A DNA stretch of 64,000 nucleotides from Nodularia sp. NIES-3585. GTDB taxonomy: Bacteria; Cyanobacteriota; Cyanobacteriia; Cyanobacteriales; Nostocaceae. The position numbers were made by a program, and so were the translations under genes. The stretch covers positions 4,931,118-4,995,117 of the forward strand of contig NZ_BDUB01000001.1 of the NCBI RefSeq assembly GCF_002218065.1, written 5' to 3'. Below the pieces are notes generated by a model. That model did not search any database and was not told where the DNA came from. It saw only the letters and a list, made by a program, of their open reading frames with translations. Positions within the stretch are counted from its first letter, which is position 1. The number at the start of each line of letters is the position of its first letter. Below, in pieces: positions 1-8,636 of this stretch.

Positions 1-792
1 AAATTCTTGGAAACCTTTATAAATTTTTGTAAATAGGGAACCAGAGGCTAGGGGAGCAACTACATGATCTGGTAGTTCCCAACCGAGTTGTTCTGCGACT
101 TCAAAGCCTAGAGTTTTGGAACCTTCAGAATAATAAGGGCGTAAATTAATATTGACAAAACCCCAACCGTGTGTATTAGCGACTTCCGAGCAGAGACGAT
201 TTACCTGATCGTAGTTGCCCTTGACTGCCATCAGCGTCGGACTGTAGATTAAGCTACCTAGGATTTTACCGGCTTCTAAATCTGCGGGGATGAATACACA
301 ACAATCTAAACCGGCATGAGCGGCGATCGCAGCTGTAGAATTTGCCAAGTTACCAGTGCTAGCACAGGAAACAGTAGTGAAACCCAATTCCCGCGCTCGG
401 CTGAGAGCGACTGACACCACCCGATCCTTAAAGCTCAGGGTGGGCATATTCACAGCATCATTTTTAATATAAAGCTTATTTAGACCCAGGCGACGAGCCA
501 GGCGGTGGGAACGTACCAGGGGAGTCATACCTGTTCCCACATCAATTACATTGTCAGTTGCGACGGGCAAAAAGGGACGGTAGCGCCAAATTGAATTTGG
601 CCCGGCGGCAATTTTTTCACGGGTAATCGTCAGACGTAACTCACTGAAGTCATATTTAACTTCCAGTGGACCAAAGCATAACTCACAGACATGACTGGCT
701 TTAAGTTCGTATTCCGCACCACATTCTTTACACTTTAAAGCTTTTAAAGTCGAAGTTGTTGATTGGGTATCTTTGGTGATTGCCTGAGTCAT
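1..792 (-). CDS. thrC: Threonine synthase (C-terminus cut off by window edge)
   Basis: PLP enzyme converting O-phosphohomoserine to threonine, the last step of threonine synthesis in the cytoplasm. The 264 visible codons start at ATG 792 and run off the left edge, so the C-terminal part is missing. Seen: an N-terminal zinc-ribbon-like segment with C21-x2-C24 and C36-x2-C39, as in the plant/cyanobacterial-type enzyme, and the PLP-lysine motif SFKDR with the Schiff-base Lys at about residue 122. The segment ASTGNLANS, which should bind the PLP phosphate, follows. A 9-bp inverted repeat lies about 70 bp upstream (863-887). The next gene upstream (DUF2267) points the other way. Family assignment is firm; any regulation is inference. 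Confidence 0.95.
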   Translation of the reverse strand, partial: MTQAITKDTQSTTSTLKALKCKECGAEYELKASHVCELCFGPLEVKYDFSELRLTITREKIAAGPNSIWRYRPFLPVATDNVIDVGTGMTPLVRSHRLARRLGLNKLYIKNDAVNMPTLSFKDRVVSVALSRARELGFTTVSCASTGNLANSTAAIAAHAGLDCCVFIPADLEAGKILGSLIYSPTLMAVKGNYDQVNRLCSEVANTHGWGFVNINLRPYYSEGSKTLGFEVAEQLGWELPDHVVAPLASGSLFTKIYKGFQEF

Positions 793-862
793 AAATGAAG
801 CCTTCCCTGTTTGTCGCTCAACTATGGGCTGATACTAACACGAGTCAAAATACCCGTCAAAC

Positions 863-887
863 ATACCCGACTATTTTTGTCGGGTAT
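863..887. promoter_or_regulatory. Inverted repeat upstream of threonine synthase
   Basis: ATACCCGAC and its exact reverse complement GTCGGGTAT are separated by 7 bases. A further half-site-like TACCCGTCA lies just before it (851-859). It sits in the promoter region of the minus-strand threonine synthase gene, so it could be an operator or a small transcript hairpin. No known regulator is recognised. Confidence 0.35.
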
Positions 888-1143
888 AGTTGTGTAATGA
901 ATCTCACAGTTAGGTTTAACAGTGACTCAATCCCTTAGACAGAGCAGAAAATCAGGCATCACACACCATTCGTCAGAGGAGAAGCGACTTCTGACTTCTT
1001 AGGATGGACTTGAGCCTTGAAAAAGAGGCAAGAGAGCAAGGGGGATAATTCAGATGGAGATTCGACCTCACCTGAACAAGAACCAGCTCCACTCCACGCA
1101 GGAAAAAGGGGTGATTTTCCCCTGCTCCCGGCTAAGTCAAACA

Positions 1144-1171
1144 ATTTTAGATTTTGGATTTTGGATTTTAG
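1144..1171. repeat. Heptamer tandem repeat (STRR type)
   Basis: Four consecutive 7-mers: ATTTTAG, ATTTTGG, ATTTTGG, ATTTTAG. Short tandemly repeated heptamers are typical of heterocystous cyanobacterial intergenic DNA. A related tract is at 14144-14171. Confidence 0.7.
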
Positions 1172-1353
1172 ATTGACTGCACCCATAAATGGATGCAACT
1201 TGGGGATTTTGGATTAACGTTAGCGAAGCGTACGCAGCGCAGCGAGTATTTTAGATTTGTTCCACCCACCAGGGGAGGGGCTTGTACCAAAAATCATCCC
1301 AAATCCAAAATTTAAAATTCGGAGGGTCAAAGCAGAAGATAGGAGCGATCGCT

Positions 1354-1797
1354 ATGACAATGACAGGACTGGATATATTTGATACAACAGTTCAGACGAC
1401 AATTCCTTGGGTAAATGACTTGTGTAATAAGCTGGGCTGGGAAAGTAAACACCAAGTCTTTCAGGCGTTACGTGCCACATTGCACGCGTTGCGCGATCGC
1501 CTGACAGTAGCAGAAGCAGCACATTTAGGAGCGCAGTTACCCATTCTCTTAGGGGGATTTTATTACGAAAACTGGCGACCTGGAGCAACTCCCACTAAAG
1601 AAAGGAATAAAGAAGCATTTTTACAGCATATTCGTGATTACTTCCGCAACATTGACCCCGAAGTTGATGCCGAGCGCGTTGTGCGTGCAGTCTTTCAGCT
1701 ACTGGCTGAACGTGTGACTAGAGGGGAAATTGATGATGTGATCAATATGATGCCGCCGGCTTTGCGAGAACTCTGGCCTGAAGAGGTCCGAGCTTAA
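1354..1797 (+). CDS. DUF2267 family protein
   Basis: 147-residue soluble protein of the DUF2267 family; function unknown. Typical family traits are seen: a single small helical unit with an N-terminal segment containing WVNDLCNKLGW, a middle TLHALRDRLTVAEAAHLGAQ, and a C-terminal ITRGEIDDV-like stretch (VTRGEIDDVINMMPPALREL). The start at ATG 1354 is chosen because AGGAG lies 8 bases upstream; the frame stays open back to 1282 but that segment lies in repeat-like DNA. The gene stands alone, divergent from thrC and convergent with moaD. Family confidence is good; no role can be assigned. Confidence 0.85.
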   Translation: MTMTGLDIFDTTVQTTIPWVNDLCNKLGWESKHQVFQALRATLHALRDRLTVAEAAHLGAQLPILLGGFYYENWRPGATPTKERNKEAFLQHIRDYFRNIDPEVDAERVVRAVFQLLAERVTRGEIDDVINMMPPALRELWPEEVRA

Positions 1798-1834
1798 TTG
1801 ATCTGGAAACGCTATAGACAAATTCAAGGATTTT

Positions 1835-1871
1835 GTAGGGTGTGTTGTCGCGTAGCGCAACGCACCATCCT
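1835..1871. repeat. Dispersed 37-bp repeat, copy 1
   Basis: A 37-base block beginning GTAGGGTGTGTTGTCGCGTA. Its exact reverse complement occurs at 15103-15139, 13 kb away in front of the TpsA gene. A shorter relative (AACACACCCTACAAA) lies at about 2021-2035, so the 1800-2040 stretch is built from degenerate copies of this element. Confidence 0.85.
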
Positions 1872-2128
1872 AGATTTTCCCTACCAAATGAAAGAAAGGT
1901 TTTTGGGCTTTTGTGTACACCGTAGGTAGCCTAGAAGGGGGAGGCTTTCAACCCAATTTTTTGCCTAACATTTAATTTCTTACTAGCCCTGGCGACTAGA
2001 AGCTGCGTTAGCCTACGGCATAACACACCCTACAAATAATTTATATTTCTTCATATACATGGAAGTTTTATCAACTACTGACGAAGTTTTATTTTGTTAA
2101 GTGTTTGTATTTAATTAGAAATTAACAA

Positions 2129-2389
2129 TTAGCCTCCACTCACAGGGGGAATTAGCACAACTTCATCACCATTTTGCAGTAGGGTATCTGGTTCGACAAA
2201 TATCAAATTAATTCCAAAACGTGTGATGTCACGCCATTGGCTGAGTTCTGGGTGTTCCGTAATCAGGCGATCGCATACCGCATTGACTGATGTACCATGA
2301 GGAAATTCCAGTGTCAGTTCTGACACTCCATAGGCTTCTTGATAAGCAGCGAACAACTTGACGGTTACCGTAATTGTAGACTGGGACAT
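2129..2389 (-). CDS. moaD: MoaD/ThiS-family sulfur carrier
   Basis: 86-residue ubiquitin-fold protein ending PPVSGG. The C-terminal Gly-Gly is the site adenylated by an E1-like MoeB and converted to a thiocarboxylate. As MoaD it would be the small subunit of molybdopterin synthase, giving sulfur to precursor Z. Seen: VTVKLFAAYQEAYG at the N-terminus, LEFPHGTSVNAV in the middle and LLQNGDEVVLIPPVSGG at the end. ATG 2389 is preferred over the longer open frame to 2440 because homologues begin near SQSTITVTVKLF. No moaE is visible. A ThiS-like or other sulfur-transfer role is possible, since such proteins often lie near threonine synthase in cyanobacteria. Confidence 0.85.
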   Translation of the reverse strand: MSQSTITVTVKLFAAYQEAYGVSELTLEFPHGTSVNAVCDRLITEHPELSQWRDITRFGINLIFVEPDTLLQNGDEVVLIPPVSGG

Positions 2390-2738
2390 AAATAAACAAT
2401 GAGAACAGGCTAGTACCGCTGGGCGGAAGTCACAAGTCAAAAAGCCTGATTTTGGAATTTTGAACTTTTTTAAATGGTATGCCTATTTACGCCCTACTGG
2501 ACTAAAATTTTCACCCCTATCTGATATTTAGAATTTGGTGATAAATAGTCATAATTTAGGCCAATTAGCAATTTTATCGATTGTGCTACGTTTCAGCAGG
2601 GATTATGACCAGATTTCAGCAGACCTGCTTTTAGACAGATATGGTTTTATGTCTGGGGCATTATGAATAATGCCTAGATACTGCTTATAGTTCAACTTAA
2701 GTAGGTCACTACTTAATACGTAAGTGAGGTAAAGAATT

Positions 2739-2984
2739 ATGACAGTACAAACCATCAAGACTGGCCTGATAGATTTATCCATAGAAGAGCAGGAGATTCT
2801 ATCGGGAGGTCGAAGAGGAGAAGGAGAAGGAGAAGGAGAAAAAGGCACAATCCAAGTTGATGATGCAGTGCTTAAATATCGGGGTGAAGAATATCCTGCA
2901 CGGATTTTTGTTAGTGTTCAAGATTTGCCAAGCCCTAATGGCACATCAGAAGAAGAGAACGGTGAAAATGAAAGTGACGACTAA
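2739..2984 (+). CDS. Short peptide with double-glycine leader (possible RiPP/bacteriocin precursor)
   Basis: 81 residues. The first 24 (…DLSIEEQEILSGG) look like a double-glycine leader: acidic-amphipathic, with LS-x-EEQE-x-L before GG at positions 23-24. Such leaders are cut by C39-peptidase ABC exporters, and cyanobacterial bacteriocin-like peptides often carry LSxEEQExLxGG. The 57-residue remainder has a GEGEGEGEK run, a central hydrophobic stretch (ARIFVSVQDL) and a very acidic tail (SEEENGENESDD). It lacks the Cys/Ser/Thr richness of lanthipeptides. A purine-rich GTGAGG lies 11 bases before the ATG. No modifying enzyme or transporter is nearby. The leader resemblance is seen; export and activity are inference. 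Confidence 0.6.
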   Translation: MTVQTIKTGLIDLSIEEQEILSGGRRGEGEGEGEKGTIQVDDAVLKYRGEEYPARIFVSVQDLPSPNGTSEEENGENESDD

Positions 2985-3001
2985 TGCAAAGGTTTTGTCT
3001 A

Positions 3002-3068
3002 GCTATGTTATGTAAAACATAGCACTTTAAATTTACCTTTCTTCTGACCAAGGAGAGGGTAAATTTAA
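3002..3068. terminator. Two consecutive stem-loops after the GG-leader peptide
   Basis: First stem: GCTATGTT (3002-3009) pairs with AACATAGC (3016-3023). Second stem: TTAAATTTACC (3027-3037) pairs with GGTAAATTTAA (3058-3068), with a 20-base loop. They lie 18 bases after the peptide stop. A clear poly-U tract is lacking, so they could end or stabilise the transcript. Confidence 0.45.
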
Positions 3069-3382
3069 TGATTATTAAGGGAACACCAAAACATTAATTA
3101 CCCAAAAATTGTAGTCGGGGAAAGCGATCGCGTCACCCACGATAAATTTAAGGGATAGTGGTTTATACCAATTTCATATAAAGATGCATAAAAAGAACCC
3201 CTCCCTAACCCTCCCCGCAAGCGAGGAGGGAACCGGATTTTTGTGGTGTAGGAGAGGTGAAAATTAAATATGCGTTTCCTAGAACCCTTGTAGAGACGTT
3301 CCATGGAACTTCTCTACATTCTTTTCCACCAGATGTCTATTGGGGATGTTATTTCTTGGCAGTCCCTAAACAGCCTATTTTA
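3069..3382. other. Intergenic region with dispersed palindromes
   Basis: About 310 bases without a gene. It holds a CCTCCCTAACCCTCCCCGCA / GAGGAGGG stretch and a 28-bp near-perfect palindrome at 3290-3317. Both are of a type commonly repeated between genes in filamentous cyanobacteria. Confidence 0.5.
3290..3317. repeat. 28-bp near-perfect palindrome
   Basis: GTAGAGACGTTCCA followed by TGGAACTTCTCTAC; the arms pair with a single mismatch. It resembles dispersed GTAGAGACGT palindromes of cyanobacterial intergenic DNA. Confidence 0.65.
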
Positions 3383-4009
3383 TTAATACAGCTGCTCTAA
3401 TTTCTCGAAGTCTCGCTGCACTTCTATAGACAGAGCTTTATTCTTAGGATCTGTCTTCAGGGCTTTTTTGAGATAAATTCTGGCTTTTAAAAGTTGATTT
3501 TCCGAAATTAACGCCCGTCCCCAGATTTGATAAGCAACAGCTTGCCATTGGCTAACTTCCATATCTGTGGGTAAACGTGCGGCTAAAGCTTCCGCTAGGG
3601 CGATCGCTTGGGGAAATCTTCTTCCTTGTAAAAATCGTTGCAGTTGTTCATAAGTCTTCCACTTCAACCGCTGTTCTATTTCCACCAAATTAGGGGGCTT
3701 TTGTATTGGCGGTTTTTCCGCTGTGACTGTGGTTGTGGTTGGTGCTTGTTTTGAGCCTGTGGACTGAGTACCATTACGCCTAAACGCAGCGGAATTACTC
3801 GACGTTTGGGCGAACTCCTCGGAAGGTACTACCGTTAAAAGGAGTTTGTAAGCCTCTGTCAAAGCAATAAACTTATCTTTAGCTCTGATGTCATTTGGGT
3901 TAATATCAGGATGATATTGCTGCGCCAATCGTCTGTAAGACGCTTTGATGTCAGCAAAGGAGGCTCCTGACCTTAAACCCAACAAACGGTAGCAATCTCC
4001 AAGATCCAT
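3383..4009 (-). CDS. J-domain (DnaJ-like) protein with C-terminal TPR-like region
   Basis: 208 residues. Residues 4-60 form a J domain with the invariant HPD at 33-35 (QQYHPDINPND). It would stimulate the ATPase of a DnaK-type Hsp70. The Gly/Phe-rich and zinc-finger regions of true DnaJ are absent, so this is a type III J-protein. After a low-complexity Thr/Gln/Pro linker (about 70-105), residues 110-205 look like helical repeats (QAIALAEALAARLP…, RIYLKKALKTDPKNKALS), suggesting a TPR-like substrate or partner surface. ATG 4009 gives a J domain starting immediately, as in homologues. It is transcribed away from psbP. Client unknown. Confidence 0.88.
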   Translation of the reverse strand: MDLGDCYRLLGLRSGASFADIKASYRRLAQQYHPDINPNDIRAKDKFIALTEAYKLLLTVVPSEEFAQTSSNSAAFRRNGTQSTGSKQAPTTTTVTAEKPPIQKPPNLVEIEQRLKWKTYEQLQRFLQGRRFPQAIALAEALAARLPTDMEVSQWQAVAYQIWGRALISENQLLKARIYLKKALKTDPKNKALSIEVQRDFEKLEQLY

Positions 4010-4293
4010 CTTGATCTATCAGCTATCAGCTTCCAGCTTTAAATTTGTAATTATAAAGAATAATCATATTATCTATAGTTCACATTTGACTGTTTTGTAG
4101 AATTTCATCTGGGGCTATCAGGGGATCGAATCAGGGGAAAGCTAGGTATTTGCTGAGTTTTGAGGATAAATTGGTGGAGATTTCCGCATTTTCTGAACTG
4201 GTGAGTCATGCGAAGCGACCCGGTTGATGGGACAATGGAGAGGAAAAATCACCCTTGCCTGATTTTTTTTCCAGCCCAAAGGAATATTGAGAA

Positions 4294-4839
4294 ATGTGGA
4301 AAAGAATTGTATTTATTTTGCTATTGGTGTTTAGCCTCACTCTGACTAATCCTGGTGTAGCTTCTGCGGCTGGATTCAAAAGCTTTGTAGACTCTTATGA
4401 TGGTTATGAATTTTTATACCCTAACGGCTGGGTACAAGTTAAAGTCGCCGATGGCCCTGATGTAGTCTTCCATGATTTGATTGAAATATCGGAAAATGTT
4501 TCTGTGGTCATTAGCCCGGTTCCCGATAACAAAAGTTTGACAGAACTGGGAACACCCACAGAAGTAGGATATAAATTAGCTAAGGCGGCTCTTGCGCCTC
4601 CTGATTCTGGTCGTTCGGCGGAATTGGTCAATGCTTTTGAGCGAGAATCTCAGGGGAAAACATACTACATATTAGAGTATGAAGTGAAACTGCCTAATCG
4701 GGAAGACCGACATAATGTCACTAGTGTGGCGGTCAGCCGTGGTAAGTTATATACTTTCAATGCTTCAATTCCCGAAAGACGTTGGCAGAGAGTTCAAGGC
4801 TTGATGGAAGATGTTGTAAATTCTTTCTCGGTGTATTAA
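4294..4839 (+). CDS. psbP: Photosystem II PsbP/CyanoP-family protein
   Basis: 181-residue PsbP-fold protein associated with the lumenal face of photosystem II. Seen: signal peptide 1-25 (hydrophobic FILLLVFSLTLTN, then SAA), followed by the PsbP signature YDGYEFLYPNGWVQV, then DVVFHDLIEISENVSVVISP and a C-terminal RRWQRVQGLMEDVVNSF. The lipobox cysteine found in some CyanoP proteins is missing: the cleavage region reads ASAAGFKS, so it is likely a soluble lumenal protein or tethered otherwise. Start ATG 4294 gives the complete signal sequence. It is followed after about 70 bases by the Maf gene in the same direction. Confidence 0.92.
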   Translation: MWKRIVFILLLVFSLTLTNPGVASAAGFKSFVDSYDGYEFLYPNGWVQVKVADGPDVVFHDLIEISENVSVVISPVPDNKSLTELGTPTEVGYKLAKAALAPPDSGRSAELVNAFERESQGKTYYILEYEVKLPNREDRHNVTSVAVSRGKLYTFNASIPERRWQRVQGLMEDVVNSFSVY

Positions 4840-4912
4840 TGGGGAATGGGGAAATCAGGTAAATGTAGATTCTTCCCCAATGCCTAATTAACAATTGCCA
4901 TTTTTAGCAGAG

Positions 4913-5506
4913 ATGAAAACACCTCAATTTGTACTTGCTTCAGCTTCCCCGGCGCGTCACCGCTTGCTGCAAACTGTTGGTATTACACCTATAGTTAAGC
5001 CTAGTGATTTTGATGAGTCGCAAATTCAAATCAATGAACCTGCACAGTTAGTACAAATTCTGGCACAACGCAAGGCGGAAACTGTGGTTCCCCAATTTGA
5101 GTCAGGTTTGGTTATGGGTTGTGATTCGGTTTTGGCGGTGAATGGTGAGATTTATGGTAAGCCAGCCGATGCTACCGAAGCGATCGCTCGTTGGCAATTA
5201 ATGCAAGGTAAATTTGGCGACTTGTATACTGGTCATGTGTTAATTGACCTTTGCCAAAACCGCACTTTAGTGAGGTGTCAGGTAACAAGAGTCTACTTTG
5301 CCCAAATGAGCGATCGCACTATTGAGTCTTACGTTGCTACAGGCGAACCCCTCAAGTGTGCTGGTGCTTTCGCCCTTGAGGGTTTTGGCAGTTTATTTGT
5401 GGAAAAAATTGAAGGTTGTCACAGCAATGTCATTGGACTGAGTTTACCCCTGCTGCGGCAGATGCTAGAAGATTTGGAATATGATGTTACTGATTTCTGG
5501 CAATAG
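4913..5506 (+). CDS. maf: Maf-family nucleotide pyrophosphatase
   Basis: 197 residues from ATG 4913. The open frame begins at a TTG at 4895, but the ATG precedes the conserved N-terminus [15 protein letters not shown] directly. Maf proteins hydrolyse dTTP/UTP or modified nucleotides to monophosphates and were first linked to septum inhibition. Seen: the [10 protein letters not shown] substrate loop, [14 protein letters not shown], the metal/acid motif [16 protein letters not shown], and TGHVLI…[36 protein letters not shown]. The family-typical length and all blocks are present, so it should be active. Substrate preference (dTTP/UTP versus m7GTP) was not resolved by eye. Confidence 0.93.
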   Translation: MKTPQFVLASASPARHRLLQTVGITPIVKPSDFDESQIQINEPAQLVQILAQRKAETVVPQFESGLVMGCDSVLAVNGEIYGKPADATEAIARWQLMQGKFGDLYTGHVLIDLCQNRTLVRCQVTRVYFAQMSDRTIESYVATGEPLKCAGAFALEGFGSLFVEKIEGCHSNVIGLSLPLLRQMLEDLEYDVTDFWQ

Positions 5507-5765
5507 TTAATTTTGCGTCAACCAGTAGGTGTTTGAGAAACAAGGTGAATTTTAACGTCGCAAATGCTTACCCTGTCTGCCTTTGAACCCTACAATTCTG
5601 ATATTGAGGTTGACGCAAGTGCATGAAACTATTGCCATGGTTGCTTTTGAGGAGATTTGCTCAAGTGTTAGTATTGACCATTGGTGCCTGAAAGGTTATT
5701 CTTGTTTTAGATCGACGCAACCGCACCTTGAAAACCGAATATTTAAAGGCTTTCAGCCCTGGGCA
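5507..5765 (+). promoter_or_regulatory. CRISPR leader region
   Basis: About 260 bases between maf and the first repeat, without a credible gene. It is AT-rich near the array and ends with CCTTGAAAACCGAATA shortly before the first repeat, a sequence style seen at cyanobacterial CRISPR leaders. The degenerate repeats are at the far end (6568-6677), so new spacers should enter here and transcription should run on the plus strand. Confidence 0.65.
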
Positions 5766-6677
5766 GTTAAAATCGCCAAAAATCCCTATTAGGGATTGAA
5801 ACGTTAGCGTACAGGGAACAAGCGACCCCACTTGTTGATGGTTAAAATCGCCAAAAATCCCTATTAGGGATTGAAACACTTGTCTCCTCCTTGCCAGGAA
5901 TACTCTGTGGCCGTTAAAATCGCCAAAAATCCCTATTAGGGATTGAAACATCGTTTTAAAAACACTCCATTATTTGAACCGGGGGTTAAAATCGCCAAAA
6001 ATCCCTATTAGGGATTGAAACATATTGAAGGTGATGCCGTAGATGTATTTTTTCTTGGGTTAAAATCGCCAAAAATCCCTATTAGGGATTGAAACACTTA
6101 ACTTACCTCTTCTAGGGGTTTGCATTTTGTTAAAATCGCCAAAAATCCCTATTAGGGATTGAAACGTGTAGAAGGTACAACTTACCTGACAGACTTTAAT
6201 GTTAAAATCGCCAAAAATCCCTATTAGGGATTGAAACACTTCTCTCAGGGGTGCTTGGTGCAGAGAATTATGCAGGTTAAAATCGCCAAAAATCCCTATT
6301 AGGGATTGAAACGAATCAGCGCCAAATTCTCTTTTAATATCCTTGGCTAGTGCCGTTAAAATCGCCAAAAATCCCTATTAGGGATTGAAACGAATCAGCC
6401 ACGATTCGGGCTGACTTATTATATGTTAAAATCGCCAAAAATCCCTATTAGGGATTGAAACGATACGTTCGTCGCCGCAAGCGCTAAAAAATTTCGGTTA
6501 AAATCGCCAAAAATCCCTATTAGGGATTGAAACAAGCCAACCATATATGCTGCATTCCTAAGAAATGGTTAAAATCGCCAATAATCCCTATTAGGGATTG
6601 AAACTTAGATTTTAAATTGCCAATTTGCAAATTAATACTTGTTAAAATCACCAATAATCCCTATTAGGGATTGTAAC
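5766..6677 (+). CRISPR. CRISPR array, 13 repeats and 12 spacers
   Basis: 37-bp repeats starting GTTAAAATCGCCAAAAATCC and ending TATTAGGGATTGAAAC. Repeat starts: 5766, 5841, 5913, 5985, 6059, 6129, 6201, 6276, 6355, 6425, 6497, 6568, 6641. Spacers are 33-42 bp. Repeats 1-11 are identical. Repeat 12 has one change (CCAATAATCC). Repeat 13 has three (AAATCACC, CCAATAATCC and TTGTAAC), marking the leader-distal end. The inner CCCTATTAGGG is a short palindrome. The ATTGAAAC end would become the 5' handle of the crRNA, as for cyanobacterial type I/III systems. No cas genes lie in the window, so processing must rely on Cas6 elsewhere. Confidence 0.99.
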
Positions 6678-6854
6678 GAAGCACTCCTGCACTAGAAGTC
6701 GCGGCTACACAGGCGAAACCCATCTACGTGGGTTGAAAACCTTTATTTTCTGTTAATCCGCGCAGGCGGACTGTTCAAGCAGGCAAAATTAGGTAATTTT
6801 GCCGAACATATACCGTAAAATCTTAAAGGTTTTAGCACAATACAACTTAATATT
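6678..6854. other. Spacer DNA between CRISPR array and TpsB gene
   Basis: About 180 bases with GC-rich dispersed-repeat fragments (CGCGGCTACACAGGCGAAAC and CCGCGCAGGCGGAC) and then an AT-rich stretch before the TpsB start. A promoter for the TpsB gene presumably lies here, but I cannot place it. Confidence 0.35.
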
Positions 6855-8627
6855 ATGACTAATGAACACCCCAAAAAACTTGCATTTTCCTGGTTGCCTT
6901 TGAGCATATTCCTACTCAGCAGCATCACTTTTAAACCTCTACAAGCCCAAGCTGAACAACTACCAAACGACAAATTCATCTTCTCCCAAAGACTTCCGCC
7001 GCCGCAAGATATTCAACCACCTTCGCCCTCACCAATACCCTCACCAGAACCGCCACAGCTACTACCCCCACCAGCAGAGATACTTCCACCCTCGCCTCCA
7101 ACTTCCACACCAGAAGAAGCACTCCCTAGCGAGGCTGATCAAACTATTACTGTAGAGAGGTTTGAAGTTATTGGTAGCACAGTATTTAGTCCTGAAGAAT
7201 TAGCTCAAGCCGTAGCTGAATTTACCAAACGGCCGATCACACTCAGGGATATTTTTCAGGCTCGTTCTCAAATCACAGAACTATATATCAACAAAGGCTA
7301 CATTACTTCCGGGGCTTACGTTCCACCTCAAGAAATTCAATCGGGTGTAATTAAAATTCAGGTGGTGGAAGGTAAATTAGAGGACATCCAGATAACTGGT
7401 ACTCGGCGACTGAACTCCAATTATGTACGTAGCCGTCTGGCGATCGCTTCCACCCCGCCTCTAAATCAGGAGCGTTTACTAGAGGGATTGCAACTTTTGC
7501 AACTTGATCCCTTGATCGAAACTGTGTCGGCTGAACTGTCAGCAGGGTTGCGCCCAAATACAAGTCGGCTACAAGTCGAGATTAAAGAAAAAAAAACATT
7601 TAGCACACAAATAGTTCTAGATAATGGGCGATCGCCAGCAGTAGGAAGTTTCCGACGCAGGTTGCAAATTCATGAAGCTAACTTACTCGGACTAGGAGAT
7701 GGTTTAAGTGTAAATTACACTAATACCGATGGTAGCAACGCTTTAGATGCCAGCTATACATTACCGATTAATCCTCGCAACGGCACACTTGGTTTTAACT
7801 TTGGTACTGCATCTAGCAATGTGATTGAACGTCCTTTCAACATCCTAGATATTCAATCCTCTTCTCGCTACTACGAACTCAGATTTCGCCAGCCATTACT
7901 CCAAACTCCCACCCAGGAATTTGCCATTGGTGTCATAGCTTCTCGAATCGAAAGTGAAGCCTCTTATCTCGCAGAAGAACGTCTCCCTTTTCCTTCTTCG
8001 GGAGCTGATGAACAAGGACGCACTCAAATATCAGCACTGCGCTTTTTTCAAGAATGGACTACTCGCAATAGTCGGGAAGTAGTTGCTTTGCGATCGCAGT
8101 TTAATTTGGGGATCGGTTTAAATGCTACCTGGAATCAAAACCCTCCCGATAGTCGCTTTTTTACGTGGCGGGGTCAAGCCCAGTGGGTGCGTCTCTTAGC
8201 CCCTGAAACATTATTGTTACTCCGTGCCAATACGCAGATAGCATCCAGGGCGCTGTTACCTTTAGAGCAGTGGGGGTTAGGGGGAGTCGGTAGCGTGCGG
8301 GGTTATCGTCAAGATTTTTTATTGACAGATAGTGGCGCTTTAGCATCAGCTGAAGCTCAACTACCAATACTACGCGCATCTAATATAGGTGGTATGTTGC
8401 ATTTAATTCCCTTTGCAGATTTCGGTGTGAGTTGGAATAGTTCAGGGAGAGAAAATCCAGCGCCTAATACATTAGCCGCCATTGGTCTAGGTTTGCGCTG
8501 GACACAAGGAGATAGCTTCACTGCTCGTTTTGACTGGGGTATTCCTTTAGTATCAGTTGACTCGAACTCTAGAGGGACATGGCAAGAAAATGGTCTGTAT
8601 TTTCAGTTGCAGTACAATGCTTTGTGA
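6855..8627 (+). CDS. TpsB outer-membrane transporter (ShlB/FhaC/HecB family)
   Basis: 590-residue two-partner-secretion transporter that threads a TpsA exoprotein through the outer membrane. Seen: signal peptide 1-35 (FSWLPLSIFLLSSITF…LQAQA), a Pro/Ser-rich linker at about 45-90, POTRA domains at about 95-240 (ITVERFEVIGSTVFSPEEL; YINKGYITSGAYVPPQ; IQVVEGKLEDIQITGTRRL), then a beta-barrel to the C-terminus ending in the usual aromatic/hydrophobic strand (LYFQLQYNAL). The conserved barrel-loop motif is present as GSVRGYRQD. The likely substrate is the TpsA protein encoded 6.6 kb downstream. Its stop is 9 bases from the stop of the convergent CHAT gene. Confidence 0.93.
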   Translation: MTNEHPKKLAFSWLPLSIFLLSSITFKPLQAQAEQLPNDKFIFSQRLPPPQDIQPPSPSPIPSPEPPQLLPPPAEILPPSPPTSTPEEALPSEADQTITVERFEVIGSTVFSPEELAQAVAEFTKRPITLRDIFQARSQITELYINKGYITSGAYVPPQEIQSGVIKIQVVEGKLEDIQITGTRRLNSNYVRSRLAIASTPPLNQERLLEGLQLLQLDPLIETVSAELSAGLRPNTSRLQVEIKEKKTFSTQIVLDNGRSPAVGSFRRRLQIHEANLLGLGDGLSVNYTNTDGSNALDASYTLPINPRNGTLGFNFGTASSNVIERPFNILDIQSSSRYYELRFRQPLLQTPTQEFAIGVIASRIESEASYLAEERLPFPSSGADEQGRTQISALRFFQEWTTRNSREVVALRSQFNLGIGLNATWNQNPPDSRFFTWRGQAQWVRLLAPETLLLLRANTQIASRALLPLEQWGLGGVGSVRGYRQDFLLTDSGALASAEAQLPILRASNIGGMLHLIPFADFGVSWNSSGRENPAPNTLAAIGLGLRWTQGDSFTARFDWGIPLVSVDSNSRGTWQENGLYFQLQYNAL

Positions 8628-8636
8628 TGTTGTTGC

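Larger units (their letters stand above)
793..1353. other. Intergenic region with degenerate repeats
   Basis: About 560 bases between two divergently oriented genes. It holds the 863-887 inverted repeat, heptamer repeats at 1144-1171, and a GC-rich stretch around 1216-1245 (GCGAAGCGTACGCAGCGCAG) of the kind scattered between genes in Nostoc-type genomes. The short open frames here lack a convincing ribosome site or protein-like composition. I see no gene. Confidence 0.5.

Noticed and set aside
959-1217. Overlapping short frames on both strands
   Set aside because: Repeat-rich intergenic DNA; no ribosome site; biased composition comes from heptamer repeats.
5661-6368. Minus-strand open frames across the CRISPR array with repeating FQSLIGIFGDFN
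   Set aside because: They are translations of the CRISPR repeats themselves; no start signal or family.
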